Below, in pieces: positions 38,867-47,926 of a stretch of DNA of 64,000 nt. Below the pieces are notes generated by a model. The model was given only the letters and a program-made list of their open reading frames with translations. It ran no database searches and was not told where the DNA came from. The position numbers were made by a program, and so were the translations under genes. Location: assembly GCA_963707065.1 (NCBI GenBank), contig CAVPPJ010000058.1, positions 186,001-250,000 of the forward strand, in the 5' to 3' direction. Positions within the stretch are counted from its first letter, which is position 1. Each line of letters starts with the position of its first letter. Source of the DNA: Palsa-506 sp963707065 (GTDB taxonomy: Bacteria; Actinomycetota; Actinomycetes; Streptosporangiales; Streptosporangiaceae).

Positions 38867-39193
38867 TCACTTGTCCATGCGGACGGCGGCGGTGGCTTGG
38901 TGATGGTCAGACGGCTCGTCGGGCTGCTGGCCTTCATCGCCGGGCCAGATGCCGGTGAGCCTCCGCGTCCCCTCGGCGGCGCCGCGGTCGACGGCGGCCT
39001 TGACCAGCGCGAAGATCCCGCCCTGCAAGAGCGCGGCCAGCAGGATCTCCCCCCAGCCCCGCCGCTCATCGGTGGGCTTCGGCGCGTCTCCCCGGCCGAT
39101 GAGCTTCCAGACCCTCTTGAAGATCAGCCCGGCGAGTAATCCGCCAACCATGCCAGCGATCAGGTCCACCGGCTTGTACAACAACTTGATCAT
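38867..39193 (-). CDS. DUF4235 family membrane protein
   Basis: A 108-aa protein. MIKLLYKPVDLIAGMVGGLL and LLAALLQGGIFALVKAAVDR form two short membrane helices, the signature of DUF4235, a small actinobacterial envelope protein of unknown role. It lies 116 nt after the 123-aa gene on the same strand and may be in its transcript. Confidence 0.8.
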   Translation of the reverse strand: MIKLLYKPVDLIAGMVGGLLAGLIFKRVWKLIGRGDAPKPTDERRGWGEILLAALLQGGIFALVKAAVDRGAAEGTRRLTGIWPGDEGQQPDEPSDHHQATAAVRMDK

Positions 39194-39309
39194 CGTCTTC
39201 TCCTACCCGCCGGATACCAGCCAGCCCGCCACCAGGCCGACGGCTCAGCAGCGAATACCTCGAAGATCACCTGGCCGCAGCCAAGCCCATGATCGTCAGT
39301 TCTTGGGAA

Positions 39310-39681
39310 CTACCCCGCCAGGCCTCTCGGCCGCCCCGAACGCGCCATCTGCGCGGAGCCCTTGACCGCGCGGCCCTGGCGCTGAGCCTTGCGCTCCAGG
39401 CGCTGGACCTGCCGCTTATTCCAGGCACGCAGGCTTTCCATGGCGCTGACCCGGTTGTCCTGGCCGATCCCCCTCAGCGCGCCCAGCACGATCGCGGCCA
39501 CGGCCACCCTCTCATAGAAGCGGCGGCTACGCAGCACATGACCCACCACGCCTAGCCCGACCAGCCCCAGCGCCAGCTGAGCGTCAAAACCCGAGTCCTC
39601 CGGCTGCGCCGCCGACCGGCTGCTGCCCGTCGTGATGCTGGCTGGTGGCGGCCTCCCGGCACCCTGCCCTGATCTTGACAT
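39310..39681 (-). CDS. small membrane-associated protein, regulon member
   Basis: A 123-aa protein starting ATG after a GGAGAGG-type site. It has one or two weak hydrophobic stretches (LALGLVGLGVVGHVL and VAVAAIVLGALRG) and a strongly basic C-terminus (NKRQVQRLERKAQRQGR). No named family recognised. Its promoter is palindrome site 6, with the start 67 nt from the box. Confidence 0.6.
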   Translation of the reverse strand: MSRSGQGAGRPPPASITTGSSRSAAQPEDSGFDAQLALGLVGLGVVGHVLRSRRFYERVAVAAIVLGALRGIGQDNRVSAMESLRAWNKRQVQRLERKAQRQGRAVKGSAQMARSGRPRGLAG

Positions 39682-39719
39682 GTCACCTCTCCACCCTGAA
39701 GCGCCCGCCCCACACTCCT

Positions 39720-39766
39720 AGCCTGCCACGCGATGAGGCTTCCTGGCATCACCCCCGAGGGGGTGA
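39720..39766 (-). promoter_or_regulatory. palindrome promoter site 6 (exact box, CAGGCT at N23)
   Basis: TCACCC-CCGAGG-GGGTGA at 39749-39766. On the minus strand CAGGCT (39720-39725) follows after exactly 23 nt and the gene start at 39681 comes next. An example of the architecture working on the reverse strand. Confidence 0.8.
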
Positions 39767-39909
39767 CCTCGTTCCTCGGCGGACGAGGTTCACTCCTGCC
39801 CCGTCTTCCCGGCAACGGTCGGGGTGGCCGATCATCCTTGGAGACCAGGTCGGCGATGACGGCGAGCTGCCGGAGCAGAGGTTCCGGAGGGGAGCGAGGA
39901 CGGGTGTTG

Positions 39910-40533
39910 TTAACGCGATTCCCCGCTAGCCTCGGCGGTGCCTGCCAACAGCCTGCGGGCCTTGCGGCGGCGGAAATACCTTGCCGCGAGCATGGCGCAC
40001 CCGGCCGCGATCGCCAGCCCGGCCACTAGTGCGCCCAGGCTGCCCCCGTCCTGCTCGCCGGACGAGACCTTGCCCGCGCCGTAGGCGGCGGGCCCGACCG
40101 ACAGCACGTACACGGCACCGGCGATGAAGTTCCAGACCACGAACTGGGAGTACTTCATCCTGAGAATGCCGGAGACTATGGTCGAGGTGAAGAAGACGGC
40201 CAGGCGTCCCCATTTCGCGTAGACCGCCGCTGCCTTGTCGAGGACTTTCTGCCGCCCCTCCTGCCTGCGCCCAGGATGGTCCAGGAGCTCACGGCCCCAC
40301 CGGTCGCCGATGCTGTAACCGGCGAGACCGCCGGCCTCGGCGCCCAGCGTTGCCACGATCAGTACGGCAAAGATGTTGAGCTTTCCTTGGCTGGCCAGCA
40401 CAGCGGCCCAGCCCACGACCGCCGCCCCGATGGCCGGTATTCCGGCGAACGCCAGCGCCATCAGCGCGAAGATGGCCAGGTAGGCCCACCCGCCATACTC
40501 GGCCGCCGACGGGGCCGCTGCGATTATGTGCAT
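39910..40533 (-). CDS. DedA/VTT-family membrane protein
   Basis: A 207-aa integral membrane protein. FAGIPAIGAAVVGWAA, IVATLGAEAGGLAGYSIGDRWG and the later FTSTIVSGILRMKYSQFVVWN match the DedA (SNARE-associated/VTT) pattern, a family of lipid or undecaprenyl-phosphate flippases needed for membrane energetics. It has no palindrome upstream. Confidence 0.75.
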   Translation of the reverse strand: MHIIAAAPSAAEYGGWAYLAIFALMALAFAGIPAIGAAVVGWAAVLASQGKLNIFAVLIVATLGAEAGGLAGYSIGDRWGRELLDHPGRRQEGRQKVLDKAAAVYAKWGRLAVFFTSTIVSGILRMKYSQFVVWNFIAGAVYVLSVGPAAYGAGKVSSGEQDGGSLGALVAGLAIAAGCAMLAARYFRRRKARRLLAGTAEASGESR

Positions 40534-40826
40534 TTTGGATGCCTCGAGGCTGTTGGCTGCCGGTCGCCGTGCACCTTAACGATCACCGGCAGAACGGATG
40601 GCGCGCCTCACCCGCACCGGATGGTACGCCCACGCGCCAGCGGTCGCCACCCGCTGGCACTTTTCGCGTTCGGCACGCCCGTAGAGACCCACTGAGGCGG
40701 CGGATTGTGGCGGAGGCGAGGGCTCAGCTGCTCTCTCTGCGGGCGGATTTGCAAGGAGCTTCAATGTGCCACATGGTGACGCGGCAATACGAGCCACGGG
40801 CAACAATTCGGCGCCATCGCCAGGCG

Positions 40827-41480
40827 TCACTCCCGGGCATCCGGCCACTGGGAAAGCCACTCCGCATAGGACCTGGAGTCATCCGTGCCTGGCTCCAGCC
40901 CGCCCGGCATGGCCTCGGCGAACACGAGCGCGGCGGTGGCCGCGAGTTCACCCCGGAGCTGGCCGGCGGGACCGGTCGCTTCGAGCCCAAGGGACCACCA
41001 GGCCTCGCCGCGCATGCGGACTTCGGTGAGTTCCACCTCGCACCGCAGCTCCTTGCCCGCACCGGGGGCGCGTGCCGACATCCGTCCGCTGGCCAGTGCG
41101 AACCGGCTGATTCGCCGCTTCTTGCGCACCGGCCTCCAACCAGCCTGGTCAGCGCTGTCCTGGCTGCGGGGATCACAGGGAAAGGACCACTTCTGCCAGG
41201 ACTCCATGCGACCACGGGCGCGGCCTGCCACCTCGAGGATTCCCGGGCTGCCGCGGTACACCTTCACATCAAATGCCGCGCCCCCGCGGACCTTCACGGA
41301 CAGCCCGCGCAAATGCGGATCAAGGAGATAGGAGTCCTCGCGTGACTCCATCCGAGCCGGGAAGCGCCCGAACCATCCGGCCACCGCATTATCCAGCTGG
41401 CCCGGGAAAATCCAGCGCACCTCAAGGCTGCGGATTCCTTCGGTCACTGGGTGCTCAGGCAGTGCAGCAGTCATCGTCAC
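40827..41480 (-). CDS. conserved actinobacterial protein of unknown function
   Basis: A 217-aa soluble protein starting ATG. Strands such as LEVRWIFPGQL, SYLLDPHLRGLSVKVRGG and DVKVYRGSPGILEV alternate with charged loops (RKKRRISRFALASGR), which hints at a beta-barrel of CYTH or lipocalin style, but I can name no family with confidence. It is not fused or linked to an operon. Confidence 0.6.
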   Translation of the reverse strand: MTMTAALPEHPVTEGIRSLEVRWIFPGQLDNAVAGWFGRFPARMESREDSYLLDPHLRGLSVKVRGGAAFDVKVYRGSPGILEVAGRARGRMESWQKWSFPCDPRSQDSADQAGWRPVRKKRRISRFALASGRMSARAPGAGKELRCEVELTEVRMRGEAWWSLGLEATGPAGQLRGELAATAALVFAEAMPGGLEPGTDDSRSYAEWLSQWPDARE

Positions 41481-41700
41481 CTGCTCCTGACCTTCCCGGG
41501 TGCTGCCAGCCGCGCGCCCGGTCGATCAGTTCGCCTGGGCGCTCTTCGGCCAGCTTGAGCGAGCCCGGGTCCCCGGTGCCCTCTGCGTCCGCCCATCCAC
41601 CGCACGCCGCCAGCAACCCTCGATCGCGGGACGGCCAGCAGGCAGACGGCTCCAGCGTCCTGATCTGCACGAGATCAGTCATCCTGCTGCGGGTAGCGGC

Positions 41701-41890
41701 GCCACGAGATGCCTATGAAGCACTTCAAGCCCGAGGCCGGTGATCCGGTGTACGAGGCCGCAGAGGGCTGCCCTGATCTGGCAGCTGGCGCCAAGGTTTG
41801 TCGTGCCCGGGCTCGAATTCGCAGTCGTCAAGTCGCGCGCAGCGTGGTGCACGCCTGGCCAGTAAAAGTGATCTCATACGCATGTGGTCG
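41701..41890 (-). pseudogene. decayed copy of the 72-aa gene beside LAL1
   Basis: The DNA aligns with 17500-17700 at base level: ...CACTTCAAGCCC(C/G)AGGCCGGT... and ...GTGATCTC(G/A)TA... are shared, with several indels that break the frame. The same flanking promoter palindrome follows at 41962. It is the remnant of a duplicated LAL1 neighbourhood. Confidence 0.75.
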
Positions 41891-41933
41891 CACCCAAGAG
41901 ACGCCTCGCGGTCTGCTCGTTCAGCGTGCCGCC

Positions 41934-41979
41934 AGCGTGCCTGAGGGCTGAGTCTGCGTCATCACCCATCCGAGGGTGA
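41934..41979 (-). promoter_or_regulatory. palindrome site 7 in a decayed locus (exact box, CACGCT at N22)
   Basis: TCACCC-ATCCGA-GGGTGA at 41962-41979. The minus-strand hexamer after 22 nt has drifted to CACGCT (41934-41939), aligned to CAGGCT of site 1. The box itself is still exact although the gene it served is dead. Confidence 0.65.
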
Positions 41980-42005
41980 CCCCGGGACCCCGGCAGCGAT
42001 GATCT

Positions 42006-42130
42006 GGCGCTGACCCGGCCCGCTTCTGGCCCGGCTTTATCGAAGCTCCCGGGCTGTGCCGCCGGGATTCGGCACCGATGCCGCCGACCTGCTCGCGACG
42101 GATGGCGTTATGTCGGCCGACGCGCCGCAA
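42006..42130 (+). pseudogene. fragment of a LAL regulator gene
   Basis: Translation in two frames gives ADPARFWPGFIEAPG and then PGFGTDAADLLATDGVMSAD, matching residues about 90-130 of the LAL1 protein (VRFWSGFIKAP, SGFGADATDLLAMDGAMSAD). The rest of the gene is absent and a frameshift separates the two parts. It follows the decayed small-gene copy in the same order as in the intact locus. Confidence 0.85.
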
Positions 42131-42149
42131 AGCCGCCGGGCGAGCGGGA

Positions 42150-42195
42150 TCACCCTCGGAAGGGTGAGGACAGCCCGAGACGGCTCGAACAGGAT
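42150..42195 (+). promoter_or_regulatory. palindrome promoter site 8 (exact box, CAGGAT at N22)
   Basis: TCACCC-TCGGAA-GGGTGA at 42150-42167, then 22 nt, then CAGGAT at 42190-42195. The start of the small membrane protein is 146 nt from the box. The leader matches site 3 without gaps for about 95 nt, including CGAACAGGATCTGG. Confidence 0.8.
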
Positions 42196-42313
42196 CTGGA
42201 AAAGCGTCCCGAACAGGAGCGGGAGCAGGCGACGGTTACGCGTCGATATGCCGCCCTGTGTTCTTCGGGCACGCCAAGAGCGCAATACCAGCGTCCTGAG
42301 GAAAGGATCGACC

Positions 42314-42700
42314 ATGGATAGGCGTGGTGGAGGGTGGGTAATGTTCGCGGCCATCGTGCTGGGGGTGGCGGGCATCATGCGGATCTTCGACGCGATCTGG
42401 GCTTTCAGCTATCACGGGGTGTTGCCGGAGAATCTCCAGGGTGCGATCTTCGGGCATAGCCTCAAGACTTACGGCTGGGTTTATCTCGTTGTGGCAGCCG
42501 TGCTCATCGTGTGTGCGTTCCTGGTGCTCAGCGGGTCGCAAGTGGGCCGGTGGGTCGGGATAACGGCCGGCGCTATCGGGTGCATCAGCGCCATCTGGTG
42601 GATGCCCTACTACCCGATCTGGTCACTGACCTACATTGCCATTGGCGCCTTCGTGATCTACGCGCTCGCTGCGTACGGAGGTAAAGCCGAAGCGGCATAG
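42314..42700 (+). CDS. small four-helix membrane protein (DUF7144-like)
   Basis: A 128-aa protein with four predicted helices, starting ATG after GAGGAAAGGATC. GGGWVMFAAIVLGVAGIMRI and a middle SGSQVGRWVGITAGAIGCIS resemble the DUF7144 membrane family of actinobacteria; assignment is by pattern. The frame is open back to 42056 through the LAL fragment and palindrome site 8, but that upstream part is not a protein family. Regulon member. Confidence 0.75.
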   Translation: MDRRGGGWVMFAAIVLGVAGIMRIFDAIWAFSYHGVLPENLQGAIFGHSLKTYGWVYLVVAAVLIVCAFLVLSGSQVGRWVGITAGAIGCISAIWWMPYYPIWSLTYIAIGAFVIYALAAYGGKAEAA

Positions 42701-42837
42701 CGCGGCAGACGGCGCGATCTTCTTGGCGCTCGCGTCCGGCAGTCTCGTCCACGAACTACCAGGTGCTGAGCTTTCGCCATCCCCCGGCCAGATCCGGATG
42801 CTGGCGGCTGGGCGGACCGTGAGTGTGTCAGGCCTGC

Positions 42838-44313
42838 CTAGATTTCGGTGGTGGCTTGGGCTCTGCCGTCCTTGACGGCGTTCTGGAGCGCGGCGTAGTC
42901 GTGTTCGTTCTGGTCGGCGTAGGTTTCGGCGAAGTCGGCGATGGCCTGGTCGAATTTGGCGGAGCCGCCGAGGTAGGCGGCCAGCGCGATGCGGTCACCG
43001 GAGCGGGCGTGCGCCCGGGCGAGGGTCCAGCCGCACAACCCGGCGTACAGCGTCATGCCGACGGGGAGCATCTGCTCGATCGGCACGGAGAACTTCCAGT
43101 CCCGCAGCTGCCGGACGTAGAAGTCGCGGTCCATCCCGTCGACGGGGTTGGCGACGCGGGTCCAGCCCAGGAAGATGTCGCTTTGGGCCTGCATCAGGTG
43201 CTGCCCGGCGACCACGCGCTCGCCCTGGTTGTTGTGCTGGCTGCGCCCGCAGTAGCCGGCCAGGACCGAGGGCTGGGCTTCCTTGGCTTGCAGGAACAAC
43301 GGCTCGACGCCGTCGGCGGCGTCCATCAGCACGACCCAGGCGCGGGTGCCGACACTGCCGACGCCGACGACCTTGCGGGCCACCTGGACCAGCGTGAATT
43401 GCCTGAGCAGGTGGCGCCGGTCGGACTGCAGGGTGCGCCGGTATTTGGCCAGAATGGCGCGCAGCTGGTCATACAGCTCGGCGGCCTGCACGCCGGCGAA
43501 GATTTCTTCGACCGGGACGATCGTCGGCGGGGTGCTGATGATCCGCCGCCGCCCGTCCACGATGGTGGTGAGCTTGCCTAGTGCCTGGGTGCTGTCCCGG
43601 GTGTGGGCCTTGGCCAGCAGCTTCTCGGCGGCCTTGAACCTTTTCGCATCGACCTGGGACCGGAACTCGGCGAGGGCAGGCTCGATGTCCAGGTGGGCGT
43701 ACCAGACGTCCAGGAAGGGCTGCTGCGCGAAGCCGCGCATCGCCGTCCGGTAGCCCTCGGCCGCCGCAAGGGCGATCTTGCGGCGGGCCTTGGCCGGGAA
43801 CCCGCTGTCGCGTCCGGCCACGGCGAAGCTTGCGGCCAGTCGCTTGACGTCCCATTCGAACGGGCCGGGCAGGGTCTCGTCGAAGTCGTTGACGTCGAAG
43901 ACCAGCCGCCGCTCCGGTGAGGCGAACGCGCCGAAGTTGGACAGGTGCGCGTCCCCGCACAGCTGCACCCGCAGCCCTGAGGCGGGCGTGGTGGCCAGGT
44001 CCGCCGCCATCGGCAGCGCCGCTCCCCGGTAGAACGTGAACGGCGATACCAGCATCCGGCCGTGCCGCACCGGCACCAGCTCCGGTACCCGCGACTCGCC
44101 CTGGCCCAGCAGCAGCCCGACCGGATCCCGCGAAGCACCGGGCCGGAACTCGCTATGGGACTCCAGCGGAGCCGCCGCCCGGGCATCCTTGCCCCGCGCC
44201 ACCCGGTCCGCCCGGCTCAGCGGCTCCGCCGCGGCCCGCCCCGGACCCCGGCCAGACACTTGGGTAGCAGACTTGCCCTTTGCCGCACGATCAGCCGTCA
44301 CCGTCATGACCAC
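42838..44313 (-). CDS. DUF2252 family protein
   Basis: A 491-aa protein. HSEFRPGASRDPVGLLLGQ, RMLVSPFTFYRGAALPMAAD, LCGDAHLSNFGAF and FDVNDFDETLPGPFEWDVKR are the DUF2252 hallmarks, distantly related to kinase-like phosphotransferases. Activity is not established for most members. The first ATG or one two codons later is the start. No palindrome promoter of the regulon type was found upstream. Confidence 0.85.
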   Translation of the reverse strand: MVMTVTADRAAKGKSATQVSGRGPGRAAAEPLSRADRVARGKDARAAAPLESHSEFRPGASRDPVGLLLGQGESRVPELVPVRHGRMLVSPFTFYRGAALPMAADLATTPASGLRVQLCGDAHLSNFGAFASPERRLVFDVNDFDETLPGPFEWDVKRLAASFAVAGRDSGFPAKARRKIALAAAEGYRTAMRGFAQQPFLDVWYAHLDIEPALAEFRSQVDAKRFKAAEKLLAKAHTRDSTQALGKLTTIVDGRRRIISTPPTIVPVEEIFAGVQAAELYDQLRAILAKYRRTLQSDRRHLLRQFTLVQVARKVVGVGSVGTRAWVVLMDAADGVEPLFLQAKEAQPSVLAGYCGRSQHNNQGERVVAGQHLMQAQSDIFLGWTRVANPVDGMDRDFYVRQLRDWKFSVPIEQMLPVGMTLYAGLCGWTLARAHARSGDRIALAAYLGGSAKFDQAIADFAETYADQNEHDYAALQNAVKDGRAQATTEI

Positions 44314-44487
44314 TACCCTCCCGTGCCCGCGACATGATGCCGCTGGCTGGTACGCACCATGGATGGCTCCCCAATGCTGGTCTCAGGTAAGCACGAGCGC
44401 TCAGGGCCCGCATCCCCCAGGGTGAAAATGCAAGGGTAGCAAAAATGGCATTCGCGGCTGCGGCGCGGCCAAGACCGCCCGGCCGGT

Positions 44488-45105
44488 TCAGCGGTGGACC
44501 GCGGCGAACAGCGCCGTATACGACCGGACCAGGGCGGCCCGCTCCACGGCGAGCAGGGAGCTGTGTGGGTGGCTGCCCCGGGCGACCCATTGGTCGGAGA
44601 TATCCATCGCCTGGCAGCGGTGGACCGCCGCCGGGCGGACATCGCATTCCGCCACCCCGAACACGAATGCATACAGGCGTGCGAGCGCATCAACCAGCTC
44701 AGCACGTGCGCCCGGAACCCCCTGCTGAGCTTCCCGGTGGACGCGCCACCACTCGACCTCAAGCCGCGCCGATTCCGCCGGATCCTGCGGTTGGCCATAG
44801 GCGGCCCCGACCAGCGCATAGAACCGCCGCATGAATCGCTGGGCCCGCTCTGGATCGTTGGCCGGAACCGGCGCCCACAATTGGATGGCCCGCAGCGCAA
44901 ACCAGGCTGCGCGCACCGTAGCCGGCCAGCTCAGCCCAAGCCCGGCGCGGACCAGGCCAACCGCCGCGATCAGAAGCCTGAGCCAACGCCGGCGATAGTA
45001 AGCGACCCAGGCGGCACACTCCAGGCCCGCGACGCGGGACGGATCGAAGGACCGCAGCCGACCGGGCGATGACCGCGCCCAGCTGATCCGCTCGTCGCTG
45101 TCCAT
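44488..45105 (-). CDS. conserved actinobacterial protein of unknown function
   Basis: A 205-aa protein with a basic, weakly hydrophobic N-terminal half (WVAYYRRRWLRLLIAAVGLV, AAWFALRAIQLWAPVP) that could associate with the membrane and a soluble C-terminal helix bundle (FMRRFYALVGAAYG, EVEWWRVHREAQ). I do not recognise the family. It lies upstream of DUF2252 on the same strand with about 170 bp between. Confidence 0.55.
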   Translation of the reverse strand: MDSDERISWARSSPGRLRSFDPSRVAGLECAAWVAYYRRRWLRLLIAAVGLVRAGLGLSWPATVRAAWFALRAIQLWAPVPANDPERAQRFMRRFYALVGAAYGQPQDPAESARLEVEWWRVHREAQQGVPGARAELVDALARLYAFVFGVAECDVRPAAVHRCQAMDISDQWVARGSHPHSSLLAVERAALVRSYTALFAAVHR

Positions 45106-45775
45106 CGCCGTCCTCCCCGCAAAATCCTCCGCCTACCGCCCGCGGCCGACCACTTACCTGGCCGTTACCGATTCCGCCTGAGCGAGAACAGCGCTGCATG
45201 CCGAAAGGCCGCATCGTATCCTGGCGTGCCGTTGCCTGGCGGCCCTCCTGGCGGCAAAGTCCATCCCTGATAGCCAGGGTTTATCAGTTCCCGCCGGCGG
45301 ACTGCGGGCGCGCGATGGCGCGTTACTGCACCGGCTGGGTGCCCCACGAGGCTGCAGCCGACGATGGCCCTGAGCGGGTCGTGCCCGTGCTGGCCGTGGG
45401 CATGCTCAGGGGCACTGGCGTCGGTTGCTGGCAGTGATGATCCAGATCTGGGCCAAGTCGGTCGGCAAGATGCCGTAATATCGGCCAACCATACCTGGCC
45501 ACAAGCCGGAACCCGCGCCCGCCGATTTACCCCCGGGTTCCGGATGTCCCCATCGGCTGAGCGGACTTCACATGACAGATGTCGGCGATCACGGTGCGGC
45601 CTATGAGAGGTTGCTGACCGGACAAGTCATGCGCATTCGCCCGTTCCGTTGGCGCAGCGCAGTCGTATGGCGCGGCCTGGCCAAGTCGTGATCAGGTCAT
45701 GCTGGCGCGATGAGGCCAGCGGCACACCGCTGGCCCGCAGCCGAACGCGCATAACCGTCGGGGCGGTGAGCTTTT
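45106..45775. other. 670-bp gap without a supported gene
   Basis: Several short frames exist but none shows family character. One 39-codon frame (45572-45691, plus) begins MTDVGDHGAAYERLL; its start resembles the MTD starts of regulon genes only loosely, and no palindrome precedes it. Possibly decayed sequence next to the MFS gene. Confidence 0.4.
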
Positions 45776-47374
45776 ATGACTGGTGAGTCAGGAACCAGCG
45801 CAGTTGAGCTGGCTGGGGGAGGCCGCAGGCTGGCCATCTTGCTGGCGATGGCGATGTTCGTCCTGGTGGTTGACACGTCGGTGATGAACGTCTCCATCGC
45901 ATCGGTCGTTCATGATCTGCACACGACCGTCAGCGGGGTTCAGTCCGCGATCGCGCTTGAGGCGCTGGTGTCGGCGGCGTTTATCCTGATCGGCAGCAAG
46001 GTGGGCGATCTGATCGGGCGCAAGCGCGCGTACGTACTGGGTCTGCTCGGCTATGGGATCGGTGCCCTGGCCATGGCCCTGTCGCAGGGCCTGACCGCGG
46101 TCATCGTCTTCTGGGCGATCGTGGGCGGGATTGGCGCAGCACTCCTGCTGCCGGCAATGCAGTCACTGATCCACGGCAACTTCGAGGGTGCCGCGCAACG
46201 GCAGGCCTACGCGCTGGTGGGGGCCGCCGCCGCGATTGCCGCTGCCGTCGGCCCGCTGCTCGGCGGGTTCATCACGACCTACCTGTCGTGGCGGATCGCG
46301 TTCTTGCTTGAGGACGTCGTCATCGTCGTGGTGCTCTCCAGCATCAGGCTGGTCCGTGACGTGGAATACACCGGATCGCGGCGGGTGGACGTGGTGGGCG
46401 CCGTCCTGTCCGTGCTGGGCATGGGCGGCATCGTGCTGGGCATTCTCGTGTGGCAAGAAGGTGGCGAGGCGGTGGGGCTGCTTCTTGCGGTGGGGGCGGT
46501 CTCGCTCGTGGCACTGGCGTGGTGGCTGGTGCGGCGCAAGCGTGCGGGCAAGCCGGTGCTGCTGGACCCGGACCTGTTCAAGGCCAAACTGTTCAGGTTC
46601 GGGGTCTCGGGGCAGATGCTTCAGCAGATCGGCCTGGGCGGCACGATGATCGCGCTGCCGATTTACCTGCAGATCGTGCTGGAGTACAGCGCGATGCAAG
46701 CGGGCCTGTCCATCGCCCCGCTGTCGCTGAGCATGTTCGCGGTGGCCCTGGTCGCCGGGAGAAGAGCGGGGAAGAGGCGTCCGGCGAGCCTCATCCGGGC
46801 CGGGTTCGCGCTGTTCACGATCGGGATGGTCGCCGTAGAGCCGATAGTGCCGCGGGCGACCTCCGGCTGGTACCTGGTGGTGCCGCTGATGGTCGCCGGT
46901 GCGGGGCTGGGCCTGCTGGTCTCGCAGCTGAACAACTACACGCTGGCCCCGATCTCGGAGGAACGCGTCAGCGAGGCCGCCGGGGTGAACTCGGCGGGAG
47001 GGTCGTTCGGCCTGTCGTTCGGGCTGGCGTTCGCCGGTGCCATCTTGCTGGCGGCGCTGTCTTCCAGCTTCACCAGCATGGCCCAGTCGAGCACCGTGCT
47101 TTCCGTGCCCGAGCAGCAGCAGGTCGCCAAGGTCCTGGAGCATGATGCCGAAGTGGTGAGCAACACCCAGCTCCAGAAGCAGCTCGCCGGCCAGCCGCAG
47201 AAGACGCAGGACGAGATCATCAAGATCAATACCCAGGCCAGGCACCTCGCCCTCCAGGTGGCGCTTCTCATTCCCATCCTTGCGGGCCTGGCCGGGCTGC
47301 TTATCTCATTCCGCATGATGCGCCTGCCAGATCCCCAGCAATCGGGCTCCGGCGAACAAGTGGCCCTGGGCTGA
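45776..47374 (+). CDS. MFS drug/H+ antiporter (DHA2, 14-helix type)
   Basis: A 532-aa exporter. Motif LVVDTSVMNVSIASV in helix 1, GSKVGDLIGRKRAYV (loop 2-3 motif A), and about 14 helices place it in the EmrB/QacA group. A soluble insertion near residue 440-490 (QQQVAKVLEHDAEVVSN) is typical of actinobacterial members. ATG start. It has no repressor gene next to it. Confidence 0.85.
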   Translation: MTGESGTSAVELAGGGRRLAILLAMAMFVLVVDTSVMNVSIASVVHDLHTTVSGVQSAIALEALVSAAFILIGSKVGDLIGRKRAYVLGLLGYGIGALAMALSQGLTAVIVFWAIVGGIGAALLLPAMQSLIHGNFEGAAQRQAYALVGAAAAIAAAVGPLLGGFITTYLSWRIAFLLEDVVIVVVLSSIRLVRDVEYTGSRRVDVVGAVLSVLGMGGIVLGILVWQEGGEAVGLLLAVGAVSLVALAWWLVRRKRAGKPVLLDPDLFKAKLFRFGVSGQMLQQIGLGGTMIALPIYLQIVLEYSAMQAGLSIAPLSLSMFAVALVAGRRAGKRRPASLIRAGFALFTIGMVAVEPIVPRATSGWYLVVPLMVAGAGLGLLVSQLNNYTLAPISEERVSEAAGVNSAGGSFGLSFGLAFAGAILLAALSSSFTSMAQSSTVLSVPEQQQVAKVLEHDAEVVSNTQLQKQLAGQPQKTQDEIIKINTQARHLALQVALLIPILAGLAGLLISFRMMRLPDPQQSGSGEQVALG

Positions 47375-47487
47375 CTCGCCCGGGTACCCCCGGCGGAGAG
47401 GTACACCAGAAGCCAGGCCGGGGAAGCGGCCTGGATCCGACTGCGTGCTCGCTCACACCAAGCCGGTCAAGCGCATGCCCGGCCGGC

Positions 47488-47700
47488 CATAGCGCCCGGG
47501 CCGCAAGATCGCCGAGCTGGAAGAGGCCCTGGAAGCGCGAAGTTCTTCACTCCCGAGCACACCGCGCTGCTAGCGGCCATGCTGGAGCGCATCGACCGGC
47601 TCAACGCCAGCATCATCCGCTGACCGCGGTGATCGAGCGGCGCCTGGCCCTCTTCGAGGAGCAATTGCAGCAGGCCGAGTCGATGCCAGGTTGCTGCCAC
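47488..47700 (+). pseudogene. IS110-family transposase remnant
   Basis: Two short frames give RKIAELEEALE and then FFTPEHTALLAAMLERIDRL, followed by VIERRLALFEEQLQQAES after a stop and frameshift. This is the middle of IS110-type transposases (…HHAFLLAKMLARIDAL…, IEEQLAPF). Only about 70 codons remain and no ends are visible. It marks old transposition beside the second LAL gene. Confidence 0.65.
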
Positions 47701-47926
47701 CGCCGCCGAGATTAACGGCAGCCTTGGCGGCAGTTGGTCTCGAGGCATCCTGCTGCTGCTCAGAACACGCCTTTGGTTGTATTTGCCCTCGTCATCGTGC
47801 TGGGTGGCGATAGTCTTGTCCTTTCTCAGCTGATGGTGAGACCATTCCATCGCGCAGGACTGACTTTCCGTGCTGACTGCTGGACAGTGAAGCCCGGGTG
47901 GTTGCGTCACGGGAGGGCCTAGCCGA

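Noticed and set aside
44405..44430. CATCCCCCAGGGTGA upstream of the DUF2252 gene as another regulon palindrome
   Set aside because: The half-sites are not separated by six bases and the left half does not match TCACCC; the spacing rule fails.
45572..45691. 39-codon frame starting MTDVGDHGAAY as a regulon microprotein
   Set aside because: It begins with MTD, but it lacks the SG that completes the shared start motif, and no palindrome or hexamer precedes it; too little evidence for a gene.
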